A stretch of DNA of 64,000 bases from Bradyrhizobium iriomotense. Its GTDB lineage: Bacteria; Pseudomonadota; Alphaproteobacteria; Rhizobiales; Xanthobacteraceae. The notes under the pieces are model-generated. The model did not search any database. It had not been told where the DNA came from and was given only the letters and a program-made list of their open reading frames with translations. The position numbers and the translations under genes are program-made. This document shows, in pieces, positions 54,141-64,000 of this stretch. Location: assembly GCF_030160715.1 (NCBI RefSeq), contig NZ_BSOW01000017.1, positions 62,001-126,000 on the forward strand, written 5' to 3'. Each line of letters opens with the position of its first letter. Within the stretch, counting starts at the first letter, position 1.

Positions 54141-54923
54141 ATGAAAATCGCACATGACGGCATCCAGCTGTCCTTCGACATCGCCGGGGCGGGACCGCTT
54201 CAATTCCTGTTCGTCCATGGCCTGGGCGGGGATCGCACGCATTTCGCGCCGCAGATGGAGTATTTCGCCCGTCAAGGTCGGGCGTTGAATGCCGAGCTGC
54301 GGGGGCATGGGGAGAGCGACAAGCCGCAACAGGCGTATTCGATCGAAGGCTTCGCCGATGATCTCGTCTGGCTGTGCAACCGACAGCAGATCACAAAGCC
54401 GGTCATCGTGGGTCAAAGCATGGGTGGCAACATGGCGCTCGAAATCGCCGCCCGCTATCCGGACTTTCCTGCAGGCCTGGTGCTGCTCGATTCAGGGGTG
54501 CTCTTCCCTGCCTCAGCAGGGACGGTGTTCGCCGGGTATCTGGAGGGCTTAAGGGGCGCGGATTTTGCGGACGAGGTGCGGAAAATCGTGGCGGACTCCT
54601 GTCTGCCGACCGACAGATGCCGCGCCCATGTTGAACAGACCTTTCTGGCGACACCACAGCACGTGCTGGTGTCCACGTTTACAAGCCTGTTCCCCTGGGA
54701 TGTGCATCGGGCGCGTGAGTGCGCCCAGGCGTGCCGGGTCCCGGTGCTCTACATCGAAGCGGCCCATCGGCTCGCGGATCTGGATCGTTTTACGGCGCTC
54801 TGCCCGCAACTGGTCACGGCCAAGGCCGTCGGCTCCGGGTATTTCCTGTCGCTGGAAGTGCCCGAGCAGATCAACCCGATGATCGACCGGTTCATCTCGC
54901 TCTACGTGCGAAGACCCGGGTAG
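54141..54923 (+). CDS. alpha/beta-hydrolase fold protein, catalytic His replaced by Tyr
   Basis: 260 aa, no signal peptide. FVHGLGGDRTHF (oxyanion loop) and VGQSMGGNMALE (nucleophile S93) are standard. The loop that normally carries the catalytic His (GxGHFL.LE.PE) reads GSGYFLSLEVPEQINP, with Tyr234 (TAT) for His (CAT), a single base change. Either it is inactive, uses another acid/base, or has a binding role. GGGAG lies upstream of the ATG. Confidence 0.87.
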   Translation: MKIAHDGIQLSFDIAGAGPLQFLFVHGLGGDRTHFAPQMEYFARQGRALNAELRGHGESDKPQQAYSIEGFADDLVWLCNRQQITKPVIVGQSMGGNMALEIAARYPDFPAGLVLLDSGVLFPASAGTVFAGYLEGLRGADFADEVRKIVADSCLPTDRCRAHVEQTFLATPQHVLVSTFTSLFPWDVHRARECAQACRVPVLYIEAAHRLADLDRFTALCPQLVTAKAVGSGYFLSLEVPEQINPMIDRFISLYVRRPG

Positions 54924-55088
54924 CCGGGCAGGCTAGGCATCGCTGCGACCGGTCCCCATCGGAAGCCCACAAATCGCTGCCGGGCGAGGACGAAACCCTT
55001 TGCCGGCCCGGCGAAGCCGGTCGGAAACAAACCAGTCCTAAGATCCCCCAAGCTGCCGCGTCCAACCCGGCTTAAGGGAGAGGATCTT

Positions 55089-55463
55089 ATGAAAGCAGCC
55101 CTTTTGGTACTGTCGCTGCTTGGCCAGCCCGCGATACCGATTTCAGACCGTGTGCCCGTCCTCAACGTGGAAGGCCTTTGCAGGGACGTTTCCGCTGATG
55201 ACAAAGCGTCGGGGCTCGCCCTGGCGCAGGACGCCGGCGAATGCCTGCGTGACGAGAAGCTTGCGCAGCAGCAGCTCAGTTCGGCTTGGCTGACTGTTCC
55301 GGGTCCCGCGCGCGAAAGCTGCGAAGGCGAGGCTACGGCAGGAGGAATAGAAAGCTATGTCGATCTGCTCACCTGTCTGCAGATGGCAGGCTGGGCGAAT
55401 CCGGCTCCCCCACCGGCGCCCCCGCTCAGGGGAGCGAGCAAGATGCGGAACGCCAAAAATTAG
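55089..55463 (+). CDS. small secreted protein, function unknown
   Basis: 124 aa. Short hydrophobic start (MKAALLVLSLLGQPAIP) that may be an uncleaved or short signal. Four Cys are spaced through it (LCRD, ECLRD, SCEGE, TCLQM), likely two disulfides; the tail is Pro/Arg-rich. GGAGAGG ribosome site at 55077-55083. No family recognised. Confidence 0.65.
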   Translation: MKAALLVLSLLGQPAIPISDRVPVLNVEGLCRDVSADDKASGLALAQDAGECLRDEKLAQQQLSSAWLTVPGPARESCEGEATAGGIESYVDLLTCLQMAGWANPAPPPAPPLRGASKMRNAKN

Positions 55464-55516
55464 TTGCGCAAGTGCTATCGAGGACTGGACGATTGGCTGT
55501 CACTGCAAAATGACGG

Positions 55517-57895
<2,379 letters not shown>

Positions 57896-57960
57896 GCATC
57901 AGGACCTTTTCCGGCATAAATGACCCAGCGCCCGCTTAAGCCGGGTTAATTTCTCAGGAT

Positions 57961-58012
57961 ATTTTCTTGGGAGATTTTCTTGGGAGATTTTTTTGGGAGA
58001 TTTTTTTGGGAG
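57961..58012. repeat. 13-bp tandem repeat, four units
   Basis: ATTTTCTTGGGAG, ATTTTCTTGGGAG, ATTTTTTTGGGAG, ATTTTTTTGGGAG, then a decayed fifth (ATTCTGTA). T/G-rich within a GC-rich genome. It sits between the histidine-kinase start and xthA. Confidence 0.95.
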
Positions 58013-58093
58013 ATTCTGTACTTCCGGCTCGGCCGTTCTTGACTGCCGCGTTTGCAGTTTGTTCTAACGGTGCCCCAGCCTGGAGTCCCCCTC

Positions 58094-58891
58094 ATGACGA
58101 TCCGCATCGCCACCTGGAACGTGAACTCGGTCCGGCAGCGGATTGAGCATCTCATGACGTGGTTGAAGGAGTGCTCGCCCGACATCGTCTGCCTCCAGGA
58201 GATCAAATGCGTCGACGAGGCATTCCCGCGGCTCGAGATCGAGGCACTCGGCTACAACGTCGTCACCCATGGGCAGAAGACGTTCAACGGCGTGGCGCTG
58301 CTGTCCAAACTCAAGTTCGACGAGACCAAATCGGGGCTAGCCGGCGACGATGAGGACGCGCACGCCCGCTTTCTCGAGGGGGTGGTGACGCTGAAACAGG
58401 GCGTCCTGCGGATCGCCTGCCTCTATCTGCCCAATGGCAACCCGGTCGGGACCGAGAAATATCCCTATAAGCTCAAATGGATGTCGCGGCTTCTTGAATA
58501 TTCGAAGGAGCGTCTCAAGGCCGAGGAGCCATTGATCCTCGCCGGCGACTTCAATGTGATCCCCGCCGCGCGCGACGTCCACAATCCCGCCGCCTGGACC
58601 GAGGACGCCCTGTTCAAGGCCGAGACGCGCGAAAGCTTTCAGTCCCTGCTAGGCCTTGGGCTCACCGACGCGCTGCGGGCGGTCACCGACGAGCCCGGGC
58701 TCTACACCTTCTGGGATTACCAGGCCGGCGCCTGGCAGAAGAACCAGGGCTTGCGGATCGACCATCTCCTGATGTCGCCGCAGGCGAGCGACAAGCTCGC
58801 CAATGTCGGCATCGACAGCTATGTGCGCGGCTGGGAGAAGCCGTCGGACCACGTGCCGGTGTGGGCGGATCTGGAGTTCGAGGCGGCCTAA
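58094..58891 (+). CDS. xthA: exodeoxyribonuclease III
   Basis: 265 aa from ATG 58094 (MTIRIATWNVNSVRQRIEHL), GGAG 8 nt upstream. CLQEIKC, LYLPNGNPVGTEKYPYK, ILAGDFNVIPAARDVHNP and SDHVPVWADLEF hold the metal- and nucleophile-site residues of the ExoIII/AP endonuclease family. Base-excision repair. The 13-bp tandem repeat lies 80 bp upstream. Confidence 0.95.
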   Translation: MTIRIATWNVNSVRQRIEHLMTWLKECSPDIVCLQEIKCVDEAFPRLEIEALGYNVVTHGQKTFNGVALLSKLKFDETKSGLAGDDEDAHARFLEGVVTLKQGVLRIACLYLPNGNPVGTEKYPYKLKWMSRLLEYSKERLKAEEPLILAGDFNVIPAARDVHNPAAWTEDALFKAETRESFQSLLGLGLTDALRAVTDEPGLYTFWDYQAGAWQKNQGLRIDHLLMSPQASDKLANVGIDSYVRGWEKPSDHVPVWADLEFEAA

Positions 58892-58907
58892 AGCGGGCCG
58901 GGAAAAA

Positions 58908-58948
58908 CATGGTGGGCACGGCGCTTACGCGCCTTTGCCCACCCTACC
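58908..58948. repeat. palindromic repeat between xthA and the Sel1 gene
   Basis: ACATGGTGGGCACGGCG CTTACG CGCCTTTGCCCACCCTAC: an inverted repeat of the same GTAGGGTGG/GTGGGC style as at 8550. Between convergent genes, likely a bidirectional stop for transcription. Confidence 0.7.
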
Positions 58949-58960
58949 GATCAATCCCGA

Positions 58961-59788
58961 TTATTCCCGGCGCCCCTGCACCCACTGCTCCAGCATCTGG
59001 AGGCACATGGCGCGGTCGTCGTCGGAGGCCTTGGCGACGGCGCGGTTGTAGCTTTCCTTGATCCAGGTCTCGTCCGTGCCGGCGCTGTCGCGGGCCAGCG
59101 TCAGCCACATCAGGCCGCGCGCGGCCTGCCGCGGCAGGCGATCGCCGTTGAACAGCATCTGCCCGAGCAGCGCCTGAGCCTCGTGCTGGCCCTTCTGTGC
59201 GGCGAGGCCCAGCCAGCGCGCGCCCTGCGTGAAGGCATCGCGAGAGGCGTCCGGCGACTTCAGATAGAGCCGGGCGAGATCGTACTGCGCATCGGCGTTG
59301 CCGAAATAGGCCGCCGCGTAGGAGAACAGTTCGCGCGCCCGCTCCGGATCCGGCTTCACCTTGGAGTTCGGGATACCGTTGAGATAATAGCGGCCGAGCG
59401 CGACGAAGGCGTTCGCCACCATCGGCGCCTGCGGCAGCGACGGGCTGTCGGTCGCATGCGCGTTCACCAGCCGGCTGAAATAGTCGAAGGCACGCAGATC
59501 GTCCTGGGCGACGCCGTCGCCATTGGCGTACATCCGCCCGAGCTTCCACTGCGCGATAGGGTGACCGCCCTCGGCGGCATATTGCAGCGCGGTGAAGGAC
59601 GTGTCGGGATTGGTCGCAGCCGGCGGCACGGCCTTGCGCAGCGTTCCGGCCGCACCCGGTGCCGGCGAGACCACCGGGATGGTCGCATCCTGCGGATTGA
59701 CCGGCGCACCGTCGAAGGCAAGCGCCGGCGCGGCCAGCGCGGAAGCCCCCAACACAAACGCAACTATGGTACGCCTAGATGTCCGCAT
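58961..59788 (-). CDS. secreted Sel1-repeat protein
   Basis: 275 aa. Signal peptide (RRTIVAFVLGASALAAPALA). Four to five Sel1-like repeats: QYAAEGGHPIAQWKLGRMYANGDGVAQDDLRAFDYF, YDLARLYLKSPD, WLGLAAQKGQHEAQALLGQMLFNGD and so on. Periplasmic scaffold type. Its start overlaps the ilvD stop by about 14 bp, so it is probably read with ilvD. Confidence 0.87.
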   Translation of the reverse strand: MRTSRRTIVAFVLGASALAAPALAFDGAPVNPQDATIPVVSPAPGAAGTLRKAVPPAATNPDTSFTALQYAAEGGHPIAQWKLGRMYANGDGVAQDDLRAFDYFSRLVNAHATDSPSLPQAPMVANAFVALGRYYLNGIPNSKVKPDPERARELFSYAAAYFGNADAQYDLARLYLKSPDASRDAFTQGARWLGLAAQKGQHEAQALLGQMLFNGDRLPRQAARGLMWLTLARDSAGTDETWIKESYNRAVAKASDDDRAMCLQMLEQWVQGRRE

Positions 59789-61499
59789 AGCACTGTTTCT
59801 CGTGCGCGCCGCCCGGATGGGTCACTGCCCCACCGATCGCTGGTCCTACTTGCTGAGCGTATTTCCAGAGCGCACCCGACGTATGGTTAGTCGCGCGGGA
59901 ACGCCATTTGGTCTTGCGTTGAGCCAGCTCATCGTCGCTCAACTTTACGTTAAGAGTGCCGGCGACCGCGTCGATCTCGATGATGTCGCCGTCCTCGAGC
60001 AGCCCGATCGGGCCGCCGATCGCCGCCTCCGGCCCGACATGGCCGATGCAGAAGCCGCGGGTGGCGCCGGAGAAGCGGCCGTCGGTAATGAGCGCGATCT
60101 TGCCGCCCATGCCCTGGCCGGTCAGCGCTGCGGTGGTCTGGAGCATTTCCCGCATGCCGGGACCGCCCTTCGGCCCCTCGTAGCGGATCACGATGACTTC
60201 GCCTTCGCGGTAGGTGCGCTTCTGGACCGCCTCGAACGCGTCCTCCTCCCGGTCGAAGCATCGCGCCGGACCGGTAAACCTGAGGTTGGACATTCCCGCG
60301 ACTTTCACGATCGCACCTTCTGGCGCCAAATTTCCCTTCAGACCCACCACACCGCCGGTGACGGTGATTGGCTTGTCCGCCGGATGCACCACGTCCTGGT
60401 GCGGATTCCATTTCACGCTCTTGAGATTTTCGGCGATCGTGCGGCCCGTGACGGTGAGGCAATCACCGTGCAGGAAGCCGTTGTCGAGCAGCGTCTTCAT
60501 CAGAAGCGGGATGCCACCAACTTCAAACATGTCTTTGGCGACATAACGGCCACCCGGCTTCAAATCCGCGACATATGGTGTCTTTTTGAAGATTTCGGCG
60601 ACGTCGAATAAGTCAAACTTAATGCCCGCCTCATGCGCGATCGCAGGCAGGTGCAGCGCAGCATTGGTCGAGCCGCCGGAGGCCGCAACCACGGCCGCGG
60701 CATTTTCCAGGGCCTTGCGTGTGACGATGTCGCGCGGCCGGATGTTCTCGGCGATCAGGTCCATCACCTTCTCGCCCGCGGTCATGCAGAAGGCATCGCG
60801 GATCTCGTACGGTGCCGGGGCACCGGCCGAATACGGCAGCGCGAGCCCGATGGCTTCCGAGACCGTCGCCATGGTGTTGGCGGTGAACTGCGCGCCGCAC
60901 GCGCCCGCCGAGGGGCACGCCACGCGCTCGATCTCGTCGAGATCCTCGTCCGACATGGCGCCGACCGAGTGCTTGCCGACCGCCTCGAACATGTCCTGGA
61001 CGGTGACCTGCTGCCCGCGGAAATTGCCGGGCAGGATCGAGCCGCCATAGATGAAGATCGAAGGCACGTTGAGGCGGATCATTGCCATCATCATGCCCGG
61101 CAGCGACTTGTCGCAGCCGGCAAGGCCGACAAGGGCGTCATAGGCGTGGCCGCGCACGGTGAGCTCGACGGAGTCGGCAATGCATTCGCGCGACGGCAGC
61201 GAGGAGCGCATGCCGTCATGGCCCATCGCGATGCCGTCGGTGACGGTGATGGTGCAGAACTCGCGCGGCGTCCCGCCGGCCGATGCCACGCCCTTCTTCA
61301 CCGCCTGCGCCTGGCGCATCAGGGCGATGTTGCAGGGAGCGGCTTCGTTCCAGCAGGAGGCGACGCCGACGAAGGGCTGGTGGATCTGCTCGGTGGTCAG
61401 ACCCATGGCGTAGAAGTAGGAGCGATGGGGCGCGCGCGCAGGGCCTTCCGTCACGTGACGGCTCGGCAGCCTCTGCTTGATGTTCGTCTTGGCGTCCAT
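59775..61499 (-). CDS. ilvD: dihydroxy-acid dehydratase
   Basis: 574 aa. Fe-S enzyme of valine/isoleucine synthesis. Cluster cysteines in GVASCWNEAAPC, GLAGCDKSLPGMMMA and VACPSAGACGAQFTANTM; C-terminal GFCIGHVGPEAAIGGPIGLLEDGD. Oxygen-sensitive cluster expected. Length is normal. Confidence 0.97.
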   Translation of the reverse strand: MDAKTNIKQRLPSRHVTEGPARAPHRSYFYAMGLTTEQIHQPFVGVASCWNEAAPCNIALMRQAQAVKKGVASAGGTPREFCTITVTDGIAMGHDGMRSSLPSRECIADSVELTVRGHAYDALVGLAGCDKSLPGMMMAMIRLNVPSIFIYGGSILPGNFRGQQVTVQDMFEAVGKHSVGAMSDEDLDEIERVACPSAGACGAQFTANTMATVSEAIGLALPYSAGAPAPYEIRDAFCMTAGEKVMDLIAENIRPRDIVTRKALENAAAVVAASGGSTNAALHLPAIAHEAGIKFDLFDVAEIFKKTPYVADLKPGGRYVAKDMFEVGGIPLLMKTLLDNGFLHGDCLTVTGRTIAENLKSVKWNPHQDVVHPADKPITVTGGVVGLKGNLAPEGAIVKVAGMSNLRFTGPARCFDREEDAFEAVQKRTYREGEVIVIRYEGPKGGPGMREMLQTTAALTGQGMGGKIALITDGRFSGATRGFCIGHVGPEAAIGGPIGLLEDGDIIEIDAVAGTLNVKLSDDELAQRKTKWRSRATNHTSGALWKYAQQVGPAIGGAVTHPGGAHEKQCYADI

Positions 61500-61964
61500 C
61501 GCGAACCAGTTTCCTCGGTCAACCCTTGTCCAACTCGGAAAACGACACCCAAGATTTGAATGAACCCTGGGATTTTTTCCTTCGCTGTTGCGAGCGCCGC
61601 AGCCCTGAAGAATTTATGGAGATTTTATTCATGGAGGGGTGTGGCCAAAAAGCGGCGCGGATGAGAACGGACTGCAACGAAGGTTTAATCCGGAATGAGT
61701 GTTGCGCAGAGAGCACAATCGTGGCGCATGGGACACGGCCAGGGCCACCATGATACCGCTACGACGTCCCCTACTGACAACCTCTGATGCTAGGATGAAC
61801 TGGGCGCATCCAGACTCACGCCGCCATGCCCAATATTCCTCTGGCTGAGTCGCAACTCATGACGGATGATCAGGATAGGACGAGCCTGCTCGTTCTCGCG
61901 GCGTGCTTCCTCCATCGCCGCTGGCCCCATCAACGCCGCCGTGGAATCCGCAACCAACCTCACA
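61500..61964. other. intergenic region between divergent ilvD and DUF418 genes
   Basis: 465 bases. No supportable gene: a 75-codon frame at 61526 starts with TTG and lacks protein-like content. No attenuator or T-box-like leader is evident in front of ilvD. It contains the promoters of both neighbours. Confidence 0.45.
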
Positions 61965-63128
61965 ATGGCGAACGCGCCGACGGATCCCGCTCATCGGGTG
62001 GGGGCGATCGACGCGTTGCGCGGGCTGGCGCTGTTCGGCGTGCTGGCGATCAACCTGGAAATGGAGTTTCGCGTCTCGATTTTCCGGCAGCTTCTTCCCG
62101 CAAGCCCGGACCCGACACTGAACGGCGTCGTCGACGCCGCACTTGCGCTGTTCGTAGACATGAAGGCGTTCGCGCTGTTCTCGTTCCTGTTCGGCGTGGG
62201 CCTCGCCATCCAGTTCGACCGGCTCAGCACCTCGCCGCGGCGAACGCGCCTCCTCATCCGGCGGCTGCTCGCGCTGCTGCTGTTCGGCGTGATCCACCTC
62301 GTCCTGATCTGGAACGGCGACATCCTGACTGAATACGCACTGGCCGGCCTCGTCGTGCTGCCTTTTTTGTTCGCGCCGCGCTGGGTGGTCACGATCGCGG
62401 CGGCGGTCATCCTGACCTTCTATGTGCTGCAACCGGTGCTGCCGAGCTTCATCAGCTTTCCCAATCGGTACATGCTGGCGGCGTTCGTGGAGGCAGCGAA
62501 CCAGACTTACGCAAATGGGAGCTTTGCAGAGGTGCTGGCGCTGCGGGTGAAGGAGCTCCCTGCCCTGCTGCCGCTGCATCTCTACGTGTTTCCGCGCACG
62601 ATCGGCCTCTTCCTGGTGGGCGTTCTCTGCTGGCGAGGCGGGCTGTTCACTGAGCTGGCCGGACGATGCCGAAACCTGCTGGCGATCGCGGGCTTCGCGG
62701 CCGTCGCGGGCGGCGTGCTGCTGGCGCGCTTCACACACCCGTCCGCGGCTTTGGCAAACCCCATCATCCTGGCGTCAGGATATGCCGCCCTGGTGATCGC
62801 CATCGAACAGACGCCAGCCGGCGCAAGGCTGCTCCGCTTCGCCGAGCCGGTCGGACGCATGGCCTTCACCAACTACATCGTCCAGTCGGTCGTACTCGGC
62901 TTCATCTTCTACGGCTACGGCCTCGGGCTGTTCGGCAGGCTCGGCTCGGCGGCCGGCCTGCTTCTTGTCGTGGCGATCTACGCTGCACAGGTGGTGGTGA
63001 GCCGGCTTTGGCTCGCACGCTTCGCCTATGGTCCGATCGAATGGCTGTGGCGTAGCCTGATGTATGGACGCGCGCCGCTCTTCCGGATCGAAGGCTACCC
63101 TCGAAAAGCACCCTTCGCTCGTCTTTGA
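61965..63128 (+). CDS. DUF418 family membrane protein
   Basis: 387 aa from ATG 61965 (MANAPTDPAHRVGAIDALRGLALFGVLAINLEM); a GTG at 61941 is an alternative. About ten TM helices. The VGAIDALRGLALFGVLAIN start and the C-terminal block GRMAFTNYIVQSVVLGFIFYGYGLGLFG with GPIEWLWRSLMYGR are diagnostic of DUF418 (YeiB-like), related to acyltransferase-3 membrane proteins. Substrate unknown. Confidence 0.9.
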   Translation: MANAPTDPAHRVGAIDALRGLALFGVLAINLEMEFRVSIFRQLLPASPDPTLNGVVDAALALFVDMKAFALFSFLFGVGLAIQFDRLSTSPRRTRLLIRRLLALLLFGVIHLVLIWNGDILTEYALAGLVVLPFLFAPRWVVTIAAAVILTFYVLQPVLPSFISFPNRYMLAAFVEAANQTYANGSFAEVLALRVKELPALLPLHLYVFPRTIGLFLVGVLCWRGGLFTELAGRCRNLLAIAGFAAVAGGVLLARFTHPSAALANPIILASGYAALVIAIEQTPAGARLLRFAEPVGRMAFTNYIVQSVVLGFIFYGYGLGLFGRLGSAAGLLLVVAIYAAQVVVSRLWLARFAYGPIEWLWRSLMYGRAPLFRIEGYPRKAPFARL

Positions 63129-63168
63129 TGAGGAGAGCTCTTGCCGGATCAGGTGTGCGCCGCGCCCC

Positions 63169-63381
63169 TTACCGCGCGCCCTTCAGCGTGCAGGAGGTGG
63201 TGCAGGTCACGGTCGTGCCGCGGTCGCACGACTTGCAGGCGGCGACGCACTGATTCATGTCCCTGGCATTGTAGGAGCTGTAGTTGCGCAGCGGGCAAGC
63301 GGCGGTCGTACCGGTGATGTCCTGCTCCGGCTCGCAGGCCGCCGTCATGAGTGAAAGCAATATGATCACGAGAGCCCGCAT
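63169..63381 (-). CDS. small Cys-rich lipoprotein
   Basis: 70 aa from ATG 63381 (MRALVIILLSLMTAACEPEQ). The lipobox TAAC makes it a lipoprotein. The mature part contains five further Cys (ACPL, QCVAACKSC, VTCTTSCTL), likely disulfide-bonded. No family recognised. The longer frame upstream has no signal-like start and is not used. Confidence 0.7.
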   Translation of the reverse strand: MRALVIILLSLMTAACEPEQDITGTTAACPLRNYSSYNARDMNQCVAACKSCDRGTTVTCTTSCTLKGAR

Positions 63382-63527
63382 GGGATGACCTGCAAAGCGA
63401 CAGTTCCTGGAGCCGTTGTACGGCAATGGCCTCCAGCATTCCCACCTGTGAGGAATCGCGGCACGCGACCAGCCCTCACATCCCAAGAGGATGCGCGCCA
63501 AGTGTTAAGAACGGCTTGCGGCTGGCG

Positions 63528-63704
63528 TCACGCCGCCGCTTTGGGCGAAATCGCCCGCCGCGCGTCGGCCGCCAGCTCGTAGTAGCGTTCCGCGAGCTTG
63601 AGATAAAACTCCCGCTTTGCACTGTCGGTCGCGAGCTTGGCGATCAGCTCGCACTCCGCGGTGAGCGTCTCAAACCGTTCCAACCTGTCCTGAAGTTCCG
63701 TCAT
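63528..63704 (-). CDS. small helical protein, function unknown
   Basis: 58 aa: MTELQDRLERFETLTAECEL then IAKLATDSAKREFYLKLAER, YYELAADARRAISPKAAA. Strongly helical and charged, no signal peptide. Codon use is normal. Short acidic/basic helical proteins of this type are frequent in Bradyrhizobium; function unknown. Confidence 0.7.
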   Translation of the reverse strand: MTELQDRLERFETLTAECELIAKLATDSAKREFYLKLAERYYELAADARRAISPKAAA

Positions 63705-63901
63705 CGGCGTGTCCCCATAAAACGCCTTCGAAGAAACACGAGGGTAAGCCCGCGAAATAGGTCACGGCGAACATCTTTATCTGACTAAATCAATTTTTTG
63801 CCCGACGCGGTCTCGCCAACCACGCGTCGGGACTTGCGGCATCTTGGGACGACGACGCAGGGCACCGGCACGACACGATTGTCAGCCGGAGGACGCGGAT
63901 C

Positions 63902-64000
63902 TTACGCGCGGATCCCCTTCATCGAGGGCTGGATCGTCAGACGGTAGGCCACAAAGGCGAGACCATCGAACTTCTCCACGACCTCGTCGCAGGCCGGGCA
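63902..64000 (-). CDS. C-terminal end of a protein with a CxxC motif (start beyond window)
   Basis: 33 codons are visible: CPACDEVVEKFDGLAFVAYR then LTIQPSMKGIRA and stop. CPAC could be a zinc or redox pair. The N-terminus lies beyond 64000, so family and length cannot be judged. Confidence 0.6.
   Translation of the reverse strand, partial: CPACDEVVEKFDGLAFVAYRLTIQPSMKGIRA

Noticed and set aside
57961..58012. Considered as a CRISPR remnant
   Set aside because: Units are 13 bp and directly adjacent, without spacers.
61526..61753. A 75-codon frame upstream of the DUF418 gene
   Set aside because: TTG start without a Shine-Dalgarno sequence and no recognisable features; probably chance.

Overview
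The window reads as core chromosome of a Bradyrhizobium-type alphaproteobacterium (Nitrobacteraceae). Grounds: high GC, the tandem Omp25/Omp31-like barrels with the ADLAARPY mature N-terminus, alphaproteobacterial SOS boxes (GTTC-N7-GTTC) in front of ssb and uvrA, the gene order dgt-argS-SPOR-nagZ-scpA-scpB-tatA-tatB-tatC-serS-surE-pcm-nlpD, and the yajC-secD-secF-NDUFAF3-like-NDUFAF6-like operon. I saw no rRNA, tRNA, CRISPR array, intact prophage or intact insertion sequence.

Layout. 0-7 kb: ssb (cut by the window edge), three tandem outer-membrane barrel genes each followed by a nearly identical terminator, then uvrA. 7-11 kb: a small WYL-like protein, a DUF433/DUF5615 toxin-antitoxin pair, a HAD phosphatase, a nucleoside hydrolase, and a YVTN beta-propeller plus MxaD-like periplasmic pair. 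11-21 kb: an AAA ATPase, an acyl-CoA synthetase/PPC-domain pair, and many small envelope or hypothetical genes (lipoprotein, DUF3828-like, two small GNAT paralogues, SPW, TPR, DUF3597, DUF2189, lytic transglycosylase). 22-27 kb: a DUF1127 microprotein, trmFO, an unusual kinase fused to an adenylate-forming-enzyme C-domain, and ilvA. 26-31 kb: the Sec accessory operon with two homologues of mitochondrial complex I assembly factors, and a DUF815 ATPase.

31.7-36.2 kb is the clearest accessory patch. It holds a chimeric ORF (start of a HAD-type secreted protein joined to the end of a CPA2 antiporter), a periplasmic arylsulfatase and its formylglycine-generating enzyme, with a perfect FixK/FNR box upstream. 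Copies of the same palindromic repeat family lie at both edges in opposite orientation. It separates the DUF815/Sec block from nlpD-pcm-surE.

36-51 kb is envelope and division housekeeping: a degenerate-LytM NlpD, Pcm, SurE, SerS, TatABC, ScpAB, NagZ, a SPOR protein, ArgS and the dNTPase, with erpA divergent. 52-64 kb: ParDE, a barstar-like protein, secreted hypotheticals, an alpha/beta hydrolase lacking its usual catalytic His, a hybrid histidine kinase, xthA behind a 13-bp tandem repeat, a Sel1 protein, ilvD, a DUF418 membrane protein and small proteins.

At least three dispersed repeat families recur. One ('TAGAGCATGATCC...') sits exactly at the stop codon of three unrelated genes.
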